From an uncultured Lachnospiraceae bacterium (GTDB taxonomy: Bacteria; Bacillota; Clostridia; Lachnospirales; Lachnospiraceae), in assembly GCA_946639085.1 (NCBI GenBank), contig CAMPBP010000011.1, positions 1 to 12,804 of the forward strand: a stretch of DNA of 12,804 nt, in the 5' to 3' direction. The notes under the pieces are model-generated. The model searched no databases. It worked only from the letters and a program-made list of their open reading frames with translations, and had not been told where the DNA came from. Within the stretch, counting starts at the first letter, position 1, and each line of letters opens with the position of its first letter. The translations under genes and the position numbers were made by a program. Positions 1 to 7,320 of this stretch are shown here, one piece after another.

Positions 1-1157
1 GATACAGAGCCAAAGTAGATTCTTTCAGGAAGTATTCGAAGACTCCCTGTGTTCTTTTATATAACCACGTTACGGGATTTGATCAGTTTTTCGTAGCGAT
101 TTCTTTTGGCCGCCCTGTCTACTTTGTGGCCACCGAAGACATCTTCTCCAACGGATTCATTTCAAAACTGTTACGTTTTCTTGTTGCGCCCATTCCCATC
201 AGAAAGCATACCGTCGATCTTAAGGCGATGAAAAACATATTGCAGATAGTCAAAGAGGGAAAAAGCATCGCCCTGGCACCCGAAGGCAATCGTACGTACA
301 GCGGACGCACCGTGCATATGAAAGATTCGGTGGCTTCTTTGTGCAAGAAGCTTAAGTTGGACATAGTCTTATACAAGATCGAAGGCGGATACGGCACCCA
401 GCCGAGATGGAGCGACTCTGTCAGAAAAGGCCGCATGCACTGCTATGTATCAAAGGTGCTTAAGCCCGAGGATTACGCGGATATGTCCGAAGAAGAGCTT
501 TATAAGCTCATAAAAGAAGAACTCTACACCGACGAGGCGACAGACACGGCTGTGTTTAAGGGGAATAAGCGGGCGGAATATCTTGAAAGAGCGATGTACG
601 TTTGTCCCGATTGCGGATTCTCAACCTTTGAAAGTACCGGTAATAAGATCAAATGTCTTAAATGCGAAAAAACCATCCTTTACAACGAAGACACTTCGCT
701 ATCCGGAGAAGGATTTGATTTTCCTTACAGATTCGTTGCCGACTGGTATGAGTATCAGAATGAATTCGTAAGTTCCACAGATCTTACGGCACTTACAGAA
801 GAACCGGTTTATGTGGATGAGGTTTCTTTGTACAGAGTTATCATATATAAGAAAAAGGAGTTGCTTGATAAAAACGCGAAGCTTTCTTTGTACGGAGACA
901 GAATAGTTGTTGAAAGTCGGGAGGAAGAAAAAACTATCGCCTTAAAGGACATTACGGGCATAGCCTGCATGGGAAGAAACAAACTGAATATCGAGTACGA
1001 CAAAACTTTGTATCAGATCAAAGGTTCAAAGCGTTTTAATGCGCTTAAATACTTGAATTTTTGCTACAGATATAACAATATGGTAGAAGAAGGCGACAGC
1101 GAAACATCGCAAAAAAGCGCCAAGGGGGAGAATAATGTCAAATTTTTGGGAATTTAA
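1..1157 (+). CDS. PlsC-type acyltransferase with zinc ribbon and possible PH-like C-terminus (5'-partial)
   Basis: The reading frame is open from base 3, so the start lies left of the window; 384 codons are visible. The GTG at 126 is internal, because the catalytic motif lies upstream of it. Seen: the HX4D acyltransferase motif (NHVTGFD, visible residues 21-27), a second block APEGNRTYSG with Glu94 and Arg97 (the EGxR-type phosphate-binding motif), then a CPDCG...CLKC zinc ribbon (Cys201, 204, 218, 221). A C-terminal region of about 90 residues has alternating strands and a GRNKL turn, looking like a bacterial PH/GRAM-type domain (inference). Known for the family: transfer of an acyl chain to lysophosphatidate or a related lysophospholipid at the membrane. 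The zinc ribbon and tail are unusual for a housekeeping PlsC, so the acceptor may differ. It ends inside the next gene (23-nt overlap), suggesting translational coupling. Confidence 0.8.
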   Translation, partial: YRAKVDSFRKYSKTPCVLLYNHVTGFDQFFVAISFGRPVYFVATEDIFSNGFISKLLRFLVAPIPIRKHTVDLKAMKNILQIVKEGKSIALAPEGNRTYSGRTVHMKDSVASLCKKLKLDIVLYKIEGGYGTQPRWSDSVRKGRMHCYVSKVLKPEDYADMSEEELYKLIKEELYTDEATDTAVFKGNKRAEYLERAMYVCPDCGFSTFESTGNKIKCLKCEKTILYNEDTSLSGEGFDFPYRFVADWYEYQNEFVSSTDLTALTEEPVYVDEVSLYRVIIYKKKELLDKNAKLSLYGDRIVVESREEEKTIALKDITGIACMGRNKLNIEYDKTLYQIKGSKRFNALKYLNFCYRYNNMVEEGDSETSQKSAKGENNVKFLGI

Positions 1158-2517
1158 CGTTTGGGGTTGCGTGGTACTGGCGGGAGCGCTGCTGGGAAGT
1201 ATGCTGCTGGGACATGCGATCAAACGAATGACTCCGGGACTCAGAGAGTCGCTTATACCTACATCGGTCATCGGAGGACTGATACTTTTAATTGTTTCCG
1301 AAATATATCGTGCGGTTACCGGGGCGGAGCTGTTTGATACGGAACTTTTCGGCGGGAACGGCCTTGAAGCGCTTGAGATAATCACTTATCACTGCCTGGC
1401 TCTCGGATTTATCGCTTCAACTTTTAAATCTTCAAGCGGCAAATTGAGTAAGCAGCGTTCGACAGAGATCTTCAATACCGGCGTCACCACGGTTTCTACT
1501 TACCTTATGCAGGGTATTTTGGGACTTGTGATCACGATGATCGCCGCATATGTGGTGTCGGGATTCTTTGCATCCGCGGGTATTTTGCTTCCCTTCGGTT
1601 ACGGACAGGGAACCGGCCAGGCAATGAACTACGGAACGATCTACGAAACCCAGTTTGGGTTTGTGGGCGGAAAGAGCTTCGGCCTTACAATCGCGGCACT
1701 GGGATTTTTGAGCGCCAGCCTCGGCGGTGTCATTTATCTTAATGTAAAAAGAAAACGCGGAACGCTTAAGATATCAAGCGAGAAGCGCGAGAAATATACG
1801 GCGGAAGACATACAGAAAGAAAACGAGATTCCTATGCAGGAGAGTATCGACAAGATGACGATCCAGGTCGGACTTGTGATATTTGCTTACATACTTGCTT
1901 ACGGTATCATGTATGTTCTGGGAATGCTTCTTCCGGGTATGAGAAACGTAATTTACGGCTTTAACTTCCTTATCGGTGTTTTGGCAGCAACGATAGTGAA
2001 AGCCTTTATCTCAGGATTCAAAAAGACCAAGATGATGCATCGCGAATATGTGAACAACTTCCTTATGACGAGAGTGAGCAACTTCTTCTTCGATGTGATG
2101 GTGGTTGCGGGTATCGCGGCAATAAGCCTGGGACTTTTGGAGAACTACTGGGGAATAATAATAATACTTGCGATAGTAGGTATGGGTTCCACATTCCTTT
2201 ATGAACGCTTTGTGGCAAAGAAGTTGTTCCCGGAATATTGCGAAGAGCAGTTTTTGATGATGTACGGCATGCTTACCGGAACGGCAAGTACCGGAACCAT
2301 TCTTTTAAGAGAGATAGACGGAGAGTTTAAGACTCCTGCCGCAGACAACATGGTATATCAGAACTTCCCGGCAATCGTATTCGGTTTCCCGATGATGCTG
2401 TTAGCTACAATGGCACCGGTTAAGCCATTGATGACACTTCTTATACTCATTGGTTTCTTTGCGGTAATGAATGTGATATTGTTCAGATCCTTCATATTCA
2501 GAAAAAAGAGTAAATAA
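1135..2517 (+). CDS. GltS-family sodium/glutamate-type symporter
   Basis: 460 residues with about ten or more hydrophobic segments in two halves. Each half carries a Gly/Thr-rich stretch of the kind that forms the re-entrant loops of the GltS fold: YGQGTGQAMNYGT at 156-168 and YGMLTGTASTGT at 377-388. A charged cytoplasmic linker (about 205-240) separates the halves. Known for the family: Na+-coupled uptake of glutamate at the inner membrane. It is longer than E. coli GltS (about 400 residues) and the loop sequences differ, so the substrate could be another carboxylate. The ATG at 1135 has a GGGGGAG ribosome site at 1124-1130 and overlaps the end of the acyltransferase gene, so the two are co-transcribed. 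I withhold the gltS symbol because substrate identity cannot be read from sequence. Confidence 0.8.
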   Translation: MSNFWEFNVWGCVVLAGALLGSMLLGHAIKRMTPGLRESLIPTSVIGGLILLIVSEIYRAVTGAELFDTELFGGNGLEALEIITYHCLALGFIASTFKSSSGKLSKQRSTEIFNTGVTTVSTYLMQGILGLVITMIAAYVVSGFFASAGILLPFGYGQGTGQAMNYGTIYETQFGFVGGKSFGLTIAALGFLSASLGGVIYLNVKRKRGTLKISSEKREKYTAEDIQKENEIPMQESIDKMTIQVGLVIFAYILAYGIMYVLGMLLPGMRNVIYGFNFLIGVLAATIVKAFISGFKKTKMMHREYVNNFLMTRVSNFFFDVMVVAGIAAISLGLLENYWGIIIILAIVGMGSTFLYERFVAKKLFPEYCEEQFLMMYGMLTGTASTGTILLREIDGEFKTPAADNMVYQNFPAIVFGFPMMLLATMAPVKPLMTLLILIGFFAVMNVILFRSFIFRKKSK

Positions 2518-2520
2518 ACA

Positions 2521-2543
2521 GTTTTGACTTTTGCGGTCAAAAC
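2521..2543 (+). other. Intergenic hairpin between symporter and DUF6472-like gene
   Basis: GTTTTGAC (2521-2528) pairs perfectly with GTCAAAAC (2536-2543) around a 7-nt loop, directly after the symporter stop codon. No T-run follows, so it is unlikely to be a complete intrinsic terminator. It may be an mRNA 3'-end stabiliser or a partial attenuator that sets the level of the downstream small gene. Confidence 0.5.
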
Positions 2544-2559
2544 GTAAGAAAGGCAGATT

Positions 2560-2742
2560 ATGGCAGGCTTCGGAGATTGCGACAGCTGTTCAAATTACAT
2601 ATACGACGAAGAGTACGACTGCTATGAGTGCATGGTGAACATGGACGAAGACGACTACGGAAGGCTTATGGCCGATTCAAGGTTTCAATGTCCGTATTAC
2701 TCGGAAGACAACGAGTATAAGGTGGTCAGAAAACAGATATAG
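2560..2742 (+). CDS. Small Cys-rich acidic protein, DUF6472-like
   Basis: 60 residues with five cysteines: CDSC at 7-10, CYEC at 21-24 and a single Cys44 in a CPYY motif. The body is very acidic and the tail basic (VVRKQI). The pattern (CxxCxNYxYDEEYxCYxC, an MDEDD block, then CPYY and EYKVVRKQ) matches my recollection of DUF6472, a family of short Clostridia proteins of unknown function. The paired CxxC motifs suggest a structural zinc or iron site, but this is inference. A Shine-Dalgarno-like GAAAGGCAG lies just upstream of the ATG. It is the last gene before the terminator at 2753-2779, probably in the same transcript as the symporter. Confidence 0.75.
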   Translation: MAGFGDCDSCSNYIYDEEYDCYECMVNMDEDDYGRLMADSRFQCPYYSEDNEYKVVRKQI

Positions 2743-2752
2743 AATACAAAAA

Positions 2753-2779
2753 GCCACCGATAACGGTGGCTTTTGTTTT
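2753..2779 (+). terminator. Rho-independent terminator, usable from both strands
   Basis: Perfect 7-bp stem GCCACCG (2753-2759) / CGGTGGC (2764-2770) with loop ATAA, followed by TTTTGTTTT on the plus strand. The plus strand has AAAAA just before the stem, which gives a T-run on the minus strand. It therefore sits correctly to end both the DUF6472-like transcript and the convergent copA transcript (stop codon at 2799). Confidence 0.9.
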
Positions 2780-2798
2780 GTCTGTGATCTACAGATTA

Positions 2799-3002
2799 TC
2801 AGATGATCCCTGCATATTCGTATCCGGCATCTTCAACGGCTTTCTTTATATCCTCTTCGCTGACGTCGCCGTTAAGGGTAAGGACTACCAGGTTTTCTTC
2901 ATGGGATGCGGTTGCGCTTTCAACACCCGGGAGTGCTTCAAGAGCTTTCTTTACGTGTGCCTCGCAATGTGCGCACATCATTCCTTTAACAGATATCTTC
3001 AT
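2799..3002 (-). CDS. Predicted nested CopZ-like copper chaperone made by internal initiation in copA
   Basis: In the copA frame, Met773 begins a complete 67-residue HMA domain (copper motif GMMCAHC, residues 7-13 of the short product) that ends at the copA stop. Its length and boundaries match free CopZ proteins (about 68-70 residues). On the coding strand AAAAGGAGG ends 8 nt before this ATG, with AGGAGG at complement 3011-3016. This is nearly the full anti-Shine-Dalgarno complement and is stronger than the AGGAG of the main copA start. CopZ-type proteins carry Cu(I) in the cytosol to CopA. The layout suggests an ancestral copA-copZ pair fused in frame while keeping the copZ start, giving both fused and free domain. 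Alternatively, the ribosome site could be a relic with little use. Confidence 0.55.
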   Translation of the reverse strand: MKISVKGMMCAHCEAHVKKALEALPGVESATASHEENLVVLTLNGDVSEEDIKKAVEDAGYEYAGII

Positions 3003-5318
3003 ATTCTTTTCCTCCTTTTGCTCGATCACTTCGGAACCTGACTTTAAGGTCGTTTTCGTATCTTCTCTGTTCAGCTTGATAAGGTTTAATCTTAACGCAT
3101 TCATTACAACGCAGAAGCTTGAAAGGCTCATGGCCGCCGCACCGATCATGGGATTTAAAGAAATGCCCAATGCCTTTGTATAGGCTCCCGCTGCGAGGGG
3201 TATGCATATTACGTTGTAGAAGAATGCCCAGAAAAGATTCTGGTGAATGTTTTTAAGGGTTGCACGGCTTAACTTAACGGCGGATACCACATCACTCAAC
3301 TTGCTCTTTACCAGCACAACGTCTGCGGCGTCTATGGCTATGTCGCTTCCGGCGCCTATCGCAATACCGATATCCGCCCTCGTAAGTGCCGGAGCGTCGT
3401 TTATTCCGTCACCTACCATGGCAACTTTTCCGAATTCTTTAAGTTTGTTTATTACCGCTTCTTTTTCACCGGGCTTGACCGAAGCGGTGACTTCATCGAT
3501 GCCTGCCTTCTTTGCGATGGCTGCTGCGGTCTTTTCGTTGTCACCGGTAAGCATTACGACTTTAAGTCCCAGTGTTTTAAGAGCACTTACCGCCGCGGGA
3601 GTGTCTTCTTTTATAACATCCGCCACTGAGATGATACCCAGAAATTCCCTTTCTCTTAAAAAGAAGAGAGGAGTCTCGCCTTTTAAGGAAAGATCGTCAC
3701 AGAGTTTGAGTGTTTCGTCGGAAAGGGAAACTTTACTTTCAATAAATTCTCTGTTTCCCGCGTATGTTTTTATATTGCTGACCGTTCCGGTTAATCCATT
3801 GCCGGGCAGTATATCCACATCATCTGCGGCATATGTTTCGAAGGAAAGATCCTTTGCGTATGCGCTTACGGCTCTCGCAAGGGGGTGTTCCGACTTTTCT
3901 TCCAACGAGTAAGCAGTCTTTATGAGTTCTTTTTCTTCGATACCCTTTGCGGGATAAACACCGGTTACGACAGGCTCACCTTTTGTAACAGTTCCGGTCT
4001 TGTCGAGAGCGATGACCTTAACTTTGCCTGTCTCTTCCAAAGATGCTGCCGTTTTAAAAAGTATTCCGTTCTTTGCGCCGACACCGTTACCCACCATGAT
4101 CGCCACGGGAGTGGCAAGTCCCAGAGCACAGGGACAACTAATAACGAGTACGCATATCGCTTTCGGAAGAGAAGCCGTAAAGCCGTTTCCCGTCACCATC
4201 CAGGCGATAAAAGTGATAAGTGCGATAACCAGCACCGCCGGCACAAATATGCCCGATACTTTATCGGCTATCTTTGCGATAGGCGCCTTTGTGGTGGCCG
4301 CGTCGCTCACCATCTTTATTATCTGAGAAAGAGTGGTGTCTTGTCCGACTCTTGTGGCCTCACATATCAGATATCCGTTCTCACATGTCGTTGCGGATGT
4401 GACAACGTCCCCTTCCTTTTTGTCGATGGGAATACTCTCACCGGTGATGGCCGATTCGTTAACGGCACCGTTTCCTTTGTGAACGATTCCGTCAACGGGA
4501 ATGTTGTTACCCGCACGGATAACAAAGAGGTCGCCGGGTTTAACCGTGTCTATGTTCACTTCCCTTTCGACACCGTCTTTTAATATGACGGCAGTTTTGG
4601 GAGTGAGCTTCATAAGACCTTTTAAAGCATCCGTCGTTCGGCCCTTTGAGATCGACTCAAGCAGTTTTCCCACGGTTATGAGGGTAAGTATCATCGCCGC
4701 CGATTCAAAATAAAATTCGTTCATGTAAGAATGGGCCAGCTCATTGTTACCCGCGTCACTTGCTCCAATCATGGAAAACAGAGCGATGACGCTGTAGCAA
4801 AATGCGGCTGCGCTTCCCATGGAAACCAGGGTGTCCATGTTTGGCGCTTTATGAATGAGGCTCTTAAATCCGCTTATGAAGAACTTCTGATTTACGACCA
4901 TGACGGCCGCACTCAGCAAAAGCTCGTATACGCCTGTCGCGATGGGAGTACATAAAGCTTTGGGTATAGGAAAACCAAACAGCATATGTCCCATGGATAC
5001 GTAAAGTAAAGGTAATAAAAGGATGAGGGATACAATCAGCCGATTTCTTATCTTGGGAGTCTCAGTGTCTTTAAGTTCGTCTTCAAAACCGCTCGAGGAG
5101 TCCGAAGAGGTTTCTTTGTCCCCTTTTACCGATGCACCGTACCCTGCGTCGGTCACAGCTTTTATTATAAGATCGTCAGATGCGGCGCCGGTAACGCCCA
5201 TAGAATTGGTCAGTAAACTGACGGCGCAACTTTCCACCCCGGGAACCGACGAAACCGCCTTTTCCACACGGGCCCGGCATGCATCACAGCTCATGCCTGT
5301 CACGTTATAATGTTTCAT
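2799..5318 (-). CDS. copA: Cu(I)-exporting P1B-type ATPase with N- and C-terminal HMA domains
   Basis: 839 residues. Start chosen at the ATG whose first base is 5318: it has AGGAG (complement 5327-5331) 8 nt upstream and gives a clean HMA N-terminus, whereas an in-frame ATG at 5375 only adds unrelated residues. Domains in order: HMA with GMSCDAC (8-14), membrane helices from about 92, actuator TGES (292-295), the CPC metal motif in ISCPCALG (393-400), phosphorylated Asp439 in DKTGT, HP at 478-479, GDGIND (636-641), then YN (701-702) and MSLSS (730-734), the residues that mark the Cu(I) P1B-1 subgroup. A hydrophilic linker (about 750-772) leads to a second HMA with MMCAHC (780-785). Role: ATP-driven export of cytoplasmic Cu(I) (possibly Ag(I)). 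A C-terminal HMA in addition to the N-terminal one is not the classical layout, and this one has its own internal start (see the nested CDS). No CsoR or CopY regulator gene is adjacent. Confidence 0.95.
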   Translation of the reverse strand: MKHYNVTGMSCDACRARVEKAVSSVPGVESCAVSLLTNSMGVTGAASDDLIIKAVTDAGYGASVKGDKETSSDSSSGFEDELKDTETPKIRNRLIVSLILLLPLLYVSMGHMLFGFPIPKALCTPIATGVYELLLSAAVMVVNQKFFISGFKSLIHKAPNMDTLVSMGSAAAFCYSVIALFSMIGASDAGNNELAHSYMNEFYFESAAMILTLITVGKLLESISKGRTTDALKGLMKLTPKTAVILKDGVEREVNIDTVKPGDLFVIRAGNNIPVDGIVHKGNGAVNESAITGESIPIDKKEGDVVTSATTCENGYLICEATRVGQDTTLSQIIKMVSDAATTKAPIAKIADKVSGIFVPAVLVIALITFIAWMVTGNGFTASLPKAICVLVISCPCALGLATPVAIMVGNGVGAKNGILFKTAASLEETGKVKVIALDKTGTVTKGEPVVTGVYPAKGIEEKELIKTAYSLEEKSEHPLARAVSAYAKDLSFETYAADDVDILPGNGLTGTVSNIKTYAGNREFIESKVSLSDETLKLCDDLSLKGETPLFFLREREFLGIISVADVIKEDTPAAVSALKTLGLKVVMLTGDNEKTAAAIAKKAGIDEVTASVKPGEKEAVINKLKEFGKVAMVGDGINDAPALTRADIGIAIGAGSDIAIDAADVVLVKSKLSDVVSAVKLSRATLKNIHQNLFWAFFYNVICIPLAAGAYTKALGISLNPMIGAAAMSLSSFCVVMNALRLNLIKLNREDTKTTLKSGSEVIEQKEEKNMKISVKGMMCAHCEAHVKKALEALPGVESATASHEENLVVLTLNGDVSEEDIKKAVEDAGYEYAGII
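3011..3016 (-). promoter_or_regulatory. Strong internal Shine-Dalgarno inside copA
   Basis: AGGAGG on the copA strand, within an AAAAGGAGG context, 8 nt before an in-frame ATG (first base 3002). It lies in the codons of the hydrophilic linker (around KEEKN), where amino-acid constraint should be weak, so the motif may be kept for translation rather than for protein sequence. Confidence 0.6.
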
Positions 5319-5361
5319 GATTAATTCTCCTAAGGTTGCGGTTACCCGCAGACAATTACAA

Positions 5362-5388
5362 GTTATACCTTGCAAGATTGCCCGTCAA
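5362..5388 (-). promoter_or_regulatory. Candidate copA promoter
   Basis: On the minus strand, TTGACG (complement 5383-5388) is followed after 15 nt by TATAAC (complement 5362-5367). The hexamers are good but the spacer is shorter than the usual 17 nt, so an activator or repressor may be involved. The -10 element lies about 44 bp from the copA start codon. Confidence 0.45.
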
Positions 5389-5400
5389 GCGCAAACTTGC
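5372..5400 (-). promoter_or_regulatory. Paired GCAAnnTTGC dyads over the copA promoter (candidate operator)
   Basis: Two perfect dyads, read on the minus strand as GCAAGTTTGC (5391-5400) and GCAATCTTGC (5372-5381), start 19 bp apart. One lies just upstream of the putative -35 and the other lies in the spacer between -35 and -10. That placement fits a regulator site. The motif is not one I can assign to CsoR, CopY or CueR. Confidence 0.4.
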
Positions 5401-5448
5401 CGTTAATAAAAAGTTTGTAATTTATTTATATGATATTTTGAAATCTTT

Positions 5449-5458
5449 GCAATTTTGC
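5449..5458 (+). promoter_or_regulatory. Third GCAAnnTTGC dyad ahead of the HD-GYP gene
   Basis: GCAATTTTGC has the same form as the two dyads near the copA promoter and lies 12 nt before the downstream ATG. A possible -10 element TATGAT is at 5429-5434, but no convincing -35 partners it. The dyad would lie in the 5' leader or start region of the HD-GYP mRNA. Chance occurrence in AT-rich DNA cannot be excluded. Confidence 0.25.
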
Positions 5459-5470
5459 AGATAGAGGGGA

Positions 5471-7207
5471 ATGAAAGTCAATATGGAAAAGGGGAAGGAA
5501 GATACCAAATTCAGGCAGATATTAAAGCCTTTGATAGGTATGGCGATCGCCGTACTTTTAAACATAATTCTTAACAGAGCGGTCAAAGCTTTTGATCTGC
5601 CGCTCTTTATCGACAATGTGGGAACTATCCTCGCCGCGATCATGGGCGGATATCTTCCCGGGATAATCGTCGGCTACATTTCAAACATCATCAATATGAC
5701 CGCAAGCGTCGAAAACGTTTATTACGCAAGTTTAAGCGTTCTTATCGCCGTGACTGCGTCATTTCTGGCCAAGAAGGGCTTTTTCGAAAAGTTTTATAAG
5801 GCTCTTTTGTCGATCCCCATATTTGCACTCATAGGCGGGGCTCTCGGCTCAATGCTTACCTTTCTCATTTACGGATTTGGCATAGGAGAGGGCATTTCGG
5901 CGCCTTTCGCCCGCCAACTTCTGGCAAGCGGTTCCTTTACCGTTTTCTGGGCGCAGTTTTTAAGCGACCTGGTGATTGATATCGTCGACAAGGCAATTAC
6001 CGTGGCCATTGCATATGCGATCTGTAAACTTATTCCGCAAAACCTTAAGGAAAGTTTTTATCTGACCGGCTGGAAGCAAAAGCCGATCGAAGGTACATCT
6101 GAAAAAGACAACGACAAGACCGATGTCAGAGGTTTTTCTCTCAAATTCAAGATATTTGCGATCGTTGCGGGAATAATGCTTTTCATCGCTTTTGTAACGA
6201 CTTTGATCAGCGCACTTTTATATCATCAGGTAGCTGTTGAAGAGGGCATATATTTAAATGAGGTAAGTTTTGTCACAAAGATAGTTTCTTTGTTTGCAGG
6301 TTTCTTTATACTTGTGATGGCATTGGTAATGTGGCTGGCAAAATATCACCTCATCTATCCCATCAATGCGATGACCGCTTCGGCAAGAAATTTTGCCTAC
6401 AATACATCCAATGACAGAGCCGAGAGCGTAAAAAGGTTCGAAGAGATCGACATTCGTACGGGGGATGAGATCGAAAACATGTATGATTCCCTTTCCTGCA
6501 TGATCGTCGAGACGGTGGGTCACATGGAAGATATAAAGGTTAAGGGCGAAGAGATATCAAAAATGCAGATAGGTCTTATAACGGTCCTTGCAGATCTCGT
6601 CGAAAGCCGCGATGCCAATACCGGCGCCCACGTTCAAAAGACGGCTGCTTACTCACGAATAATACTGAGAGGTATGAAGAAAGAAGGTCTCTATCCGGAC
6701 CTTGTTACGGATGAGTATATTGAAAACGTCTGCAATTCCGCACCGCTTCACGATGTGGGAAAGATCGTCGTGTCTGATACGGTTTTGAATAAGAACGGAA
6801 GACTTAACGACGAAGAGTTCCTTCTTATGAAAAAGCATGCAAAGGCAGGCGGCGATATACTTAAGCGTGCGATGGAACATGTCTCCGAATCCGAATATTT
6901 AAAGCAGGCAAAGATGCTTGCGGAGTCACATCATGAAAAATGGGACGGCACAGGTTATCCGCAGGGGCTTAAAGGAGAAGAGATACCTCTTTGCGCCCGG
7001 GTAATGGCGGTGGCGGATGTGCTGGATGCACTTTTGTCGAAGAGATGTTACAAACCGCCCTTTGAGTTCGATGAGGCCATAAGGATAATTTCGGAAGGAA
7101 GCGGAACTCATTTCGATCCTCAGGTCGTTGATGTGTTGTTAAACAATCTCGACGCCGTAAGGGAGATAGCAAAAGCCCACATGGCGGATTATTCAAACAT
7201 AGCGTGA
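5471..7207 (+). CDS. Membrane HD-GYP domain protein, predicted cyclic-di-GMP phosphodiesterase
   Basis: 578 residues from the ATG at 5471. An in-frame ATG at 5483 (574 residues) is also possible: GAGGGG at 5464-5469 is only 1 nt from the first ATG and 13 nt from the second, so neither spacing is ideal. Order: a five- or six-helix membrane region (about 18-187) whose FIDNVGTILAAI...GYLPGIIVG stretch resembles ECF-transporter S components; two more membrane helices (about 225-250 and 270-292) around a short loop; a HAMP-like segment (about 294-350); a HD-GYP domain (about 368-565). Catalytic residues look intact: ESRDANTGAH (379-387), HD427-428, H456, HHE487-489, GTGYP493-497 and D516. Known for the family: hydrolysis of cyclic-di-GMP. 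The N-terminus suggests that a small ligand sensed at the membrane controls the output. Single gene between the divergent copA and a terminator. Confidence 0.85.
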   Translation: MKVNMEKGKEDTKFRQILKPLIGMAIAVLLNIILNRAVKAFDLPLFIDNVGTILAAIMGGYLPGIIVGYISNIINMTASVENVYYASLSVLIAVTASFLAKKGFFEKFYKALLSIPIFALIGGALGSMLTFLIYGFGIGEGISAPFARQLLASGSFTVFWAQFLSDLVIDIVDKAITVAIAYAICKLIPQNLKESFYLTGWKQKPIEGTSEKDNDKTDVRGFSLKFKIFAIVAGIMLFIAFVTTLISALLYHQVAVEEGIYLNEVSFVTKIVSLFAGFFILVMALVMWLAKYHLIYPINAMTASARNFAYNTSNDRAESVKRFEEIDIRTGDEIENMYDSLSCMIVETVGHMEDIKVKGEEISKMQIGLITVLADLVESRDANTGAHVQKTAAYSRIILRGMKKEGLYPDLVTDEYIENVCNSAPLHDVGKIVVSDTVLNKNGRLNDEEFLLMKKHAKAGGDILKRAMEHVSESEYLKQAKMLAESHHEKWDGTGYPQGLKGEEIPLCARVMAVADVLDALLSKRCYKPPFEFDEAIRIISEGSGTHFDPQVVDVLLNNLDAVREIAKAHMADYSNIA

Positions 7208-7213
7208 TCAATG

Positions 7214-7240
7214 CACCGAGGAGTTTTCCTCGGTGTTTTT
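7214..7240 (+). terminator. Rho-independent terminator after the HD-GYP gene
   Basis: Perfect 9-bp stem CACCGAGGA (7214-7222) / TCCTCGGTG (7227-7235) with loop GTTT, followed directly by TTTTT. It lies 7 nt after the HD-GYP stop and separates that gene from the zinc operon. Confidence 0.95.
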
Positions 7241-7264
7241 ATACTCTTTTTATACTTATGAATA

Positions 7265-7293
7265 TTGACAATAACGGGTTTTTGGTAGATAAA
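7265..7293 (+). promoter_or_regulatory. Sigma-A-type promoter of the zinc operon
   Basis: Consensus -35 TTGACA (7265-7270), 17-nt spacer and -10 GATAAA (7288-7293, 4 of 6 matches). It is the only clear promoter between the terminator at 7240 and the GTG at 7321. The spacer contains ATAACGGGTTTT (7271-7282), a weak dyad somewhat like the AdcR zinc-repressor box TTAACnnGTTAA; no Zur-type box was seen. Confidence 0.65.
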
Positions 7294-7320
7294 TAGTAGT
7301 GGCTTAAAAGGAGTAAAAAC

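Noticed and set aside
126..128. GTG at 126 as the start of the acyltransferase
   Set aside because: The frame is open upstream and holds the HX4D catalytic motif, so the true start is outside the window.
3247..4583. Long plus-strand open frames antisense to copA (3247-3912, 3885-4583)
   Set aside because: They lie wholly opposite a strongly supported P-type ATPase, have no credible domains and show Ser/Ala/Phe-rich composition typical of shadow frames.
5319..5375. Upstream ATG at 5375 for copA
   Set aside because: It has no good ribosome site, lies across the candidate promoter, and adds residues not related to the HMA domain.
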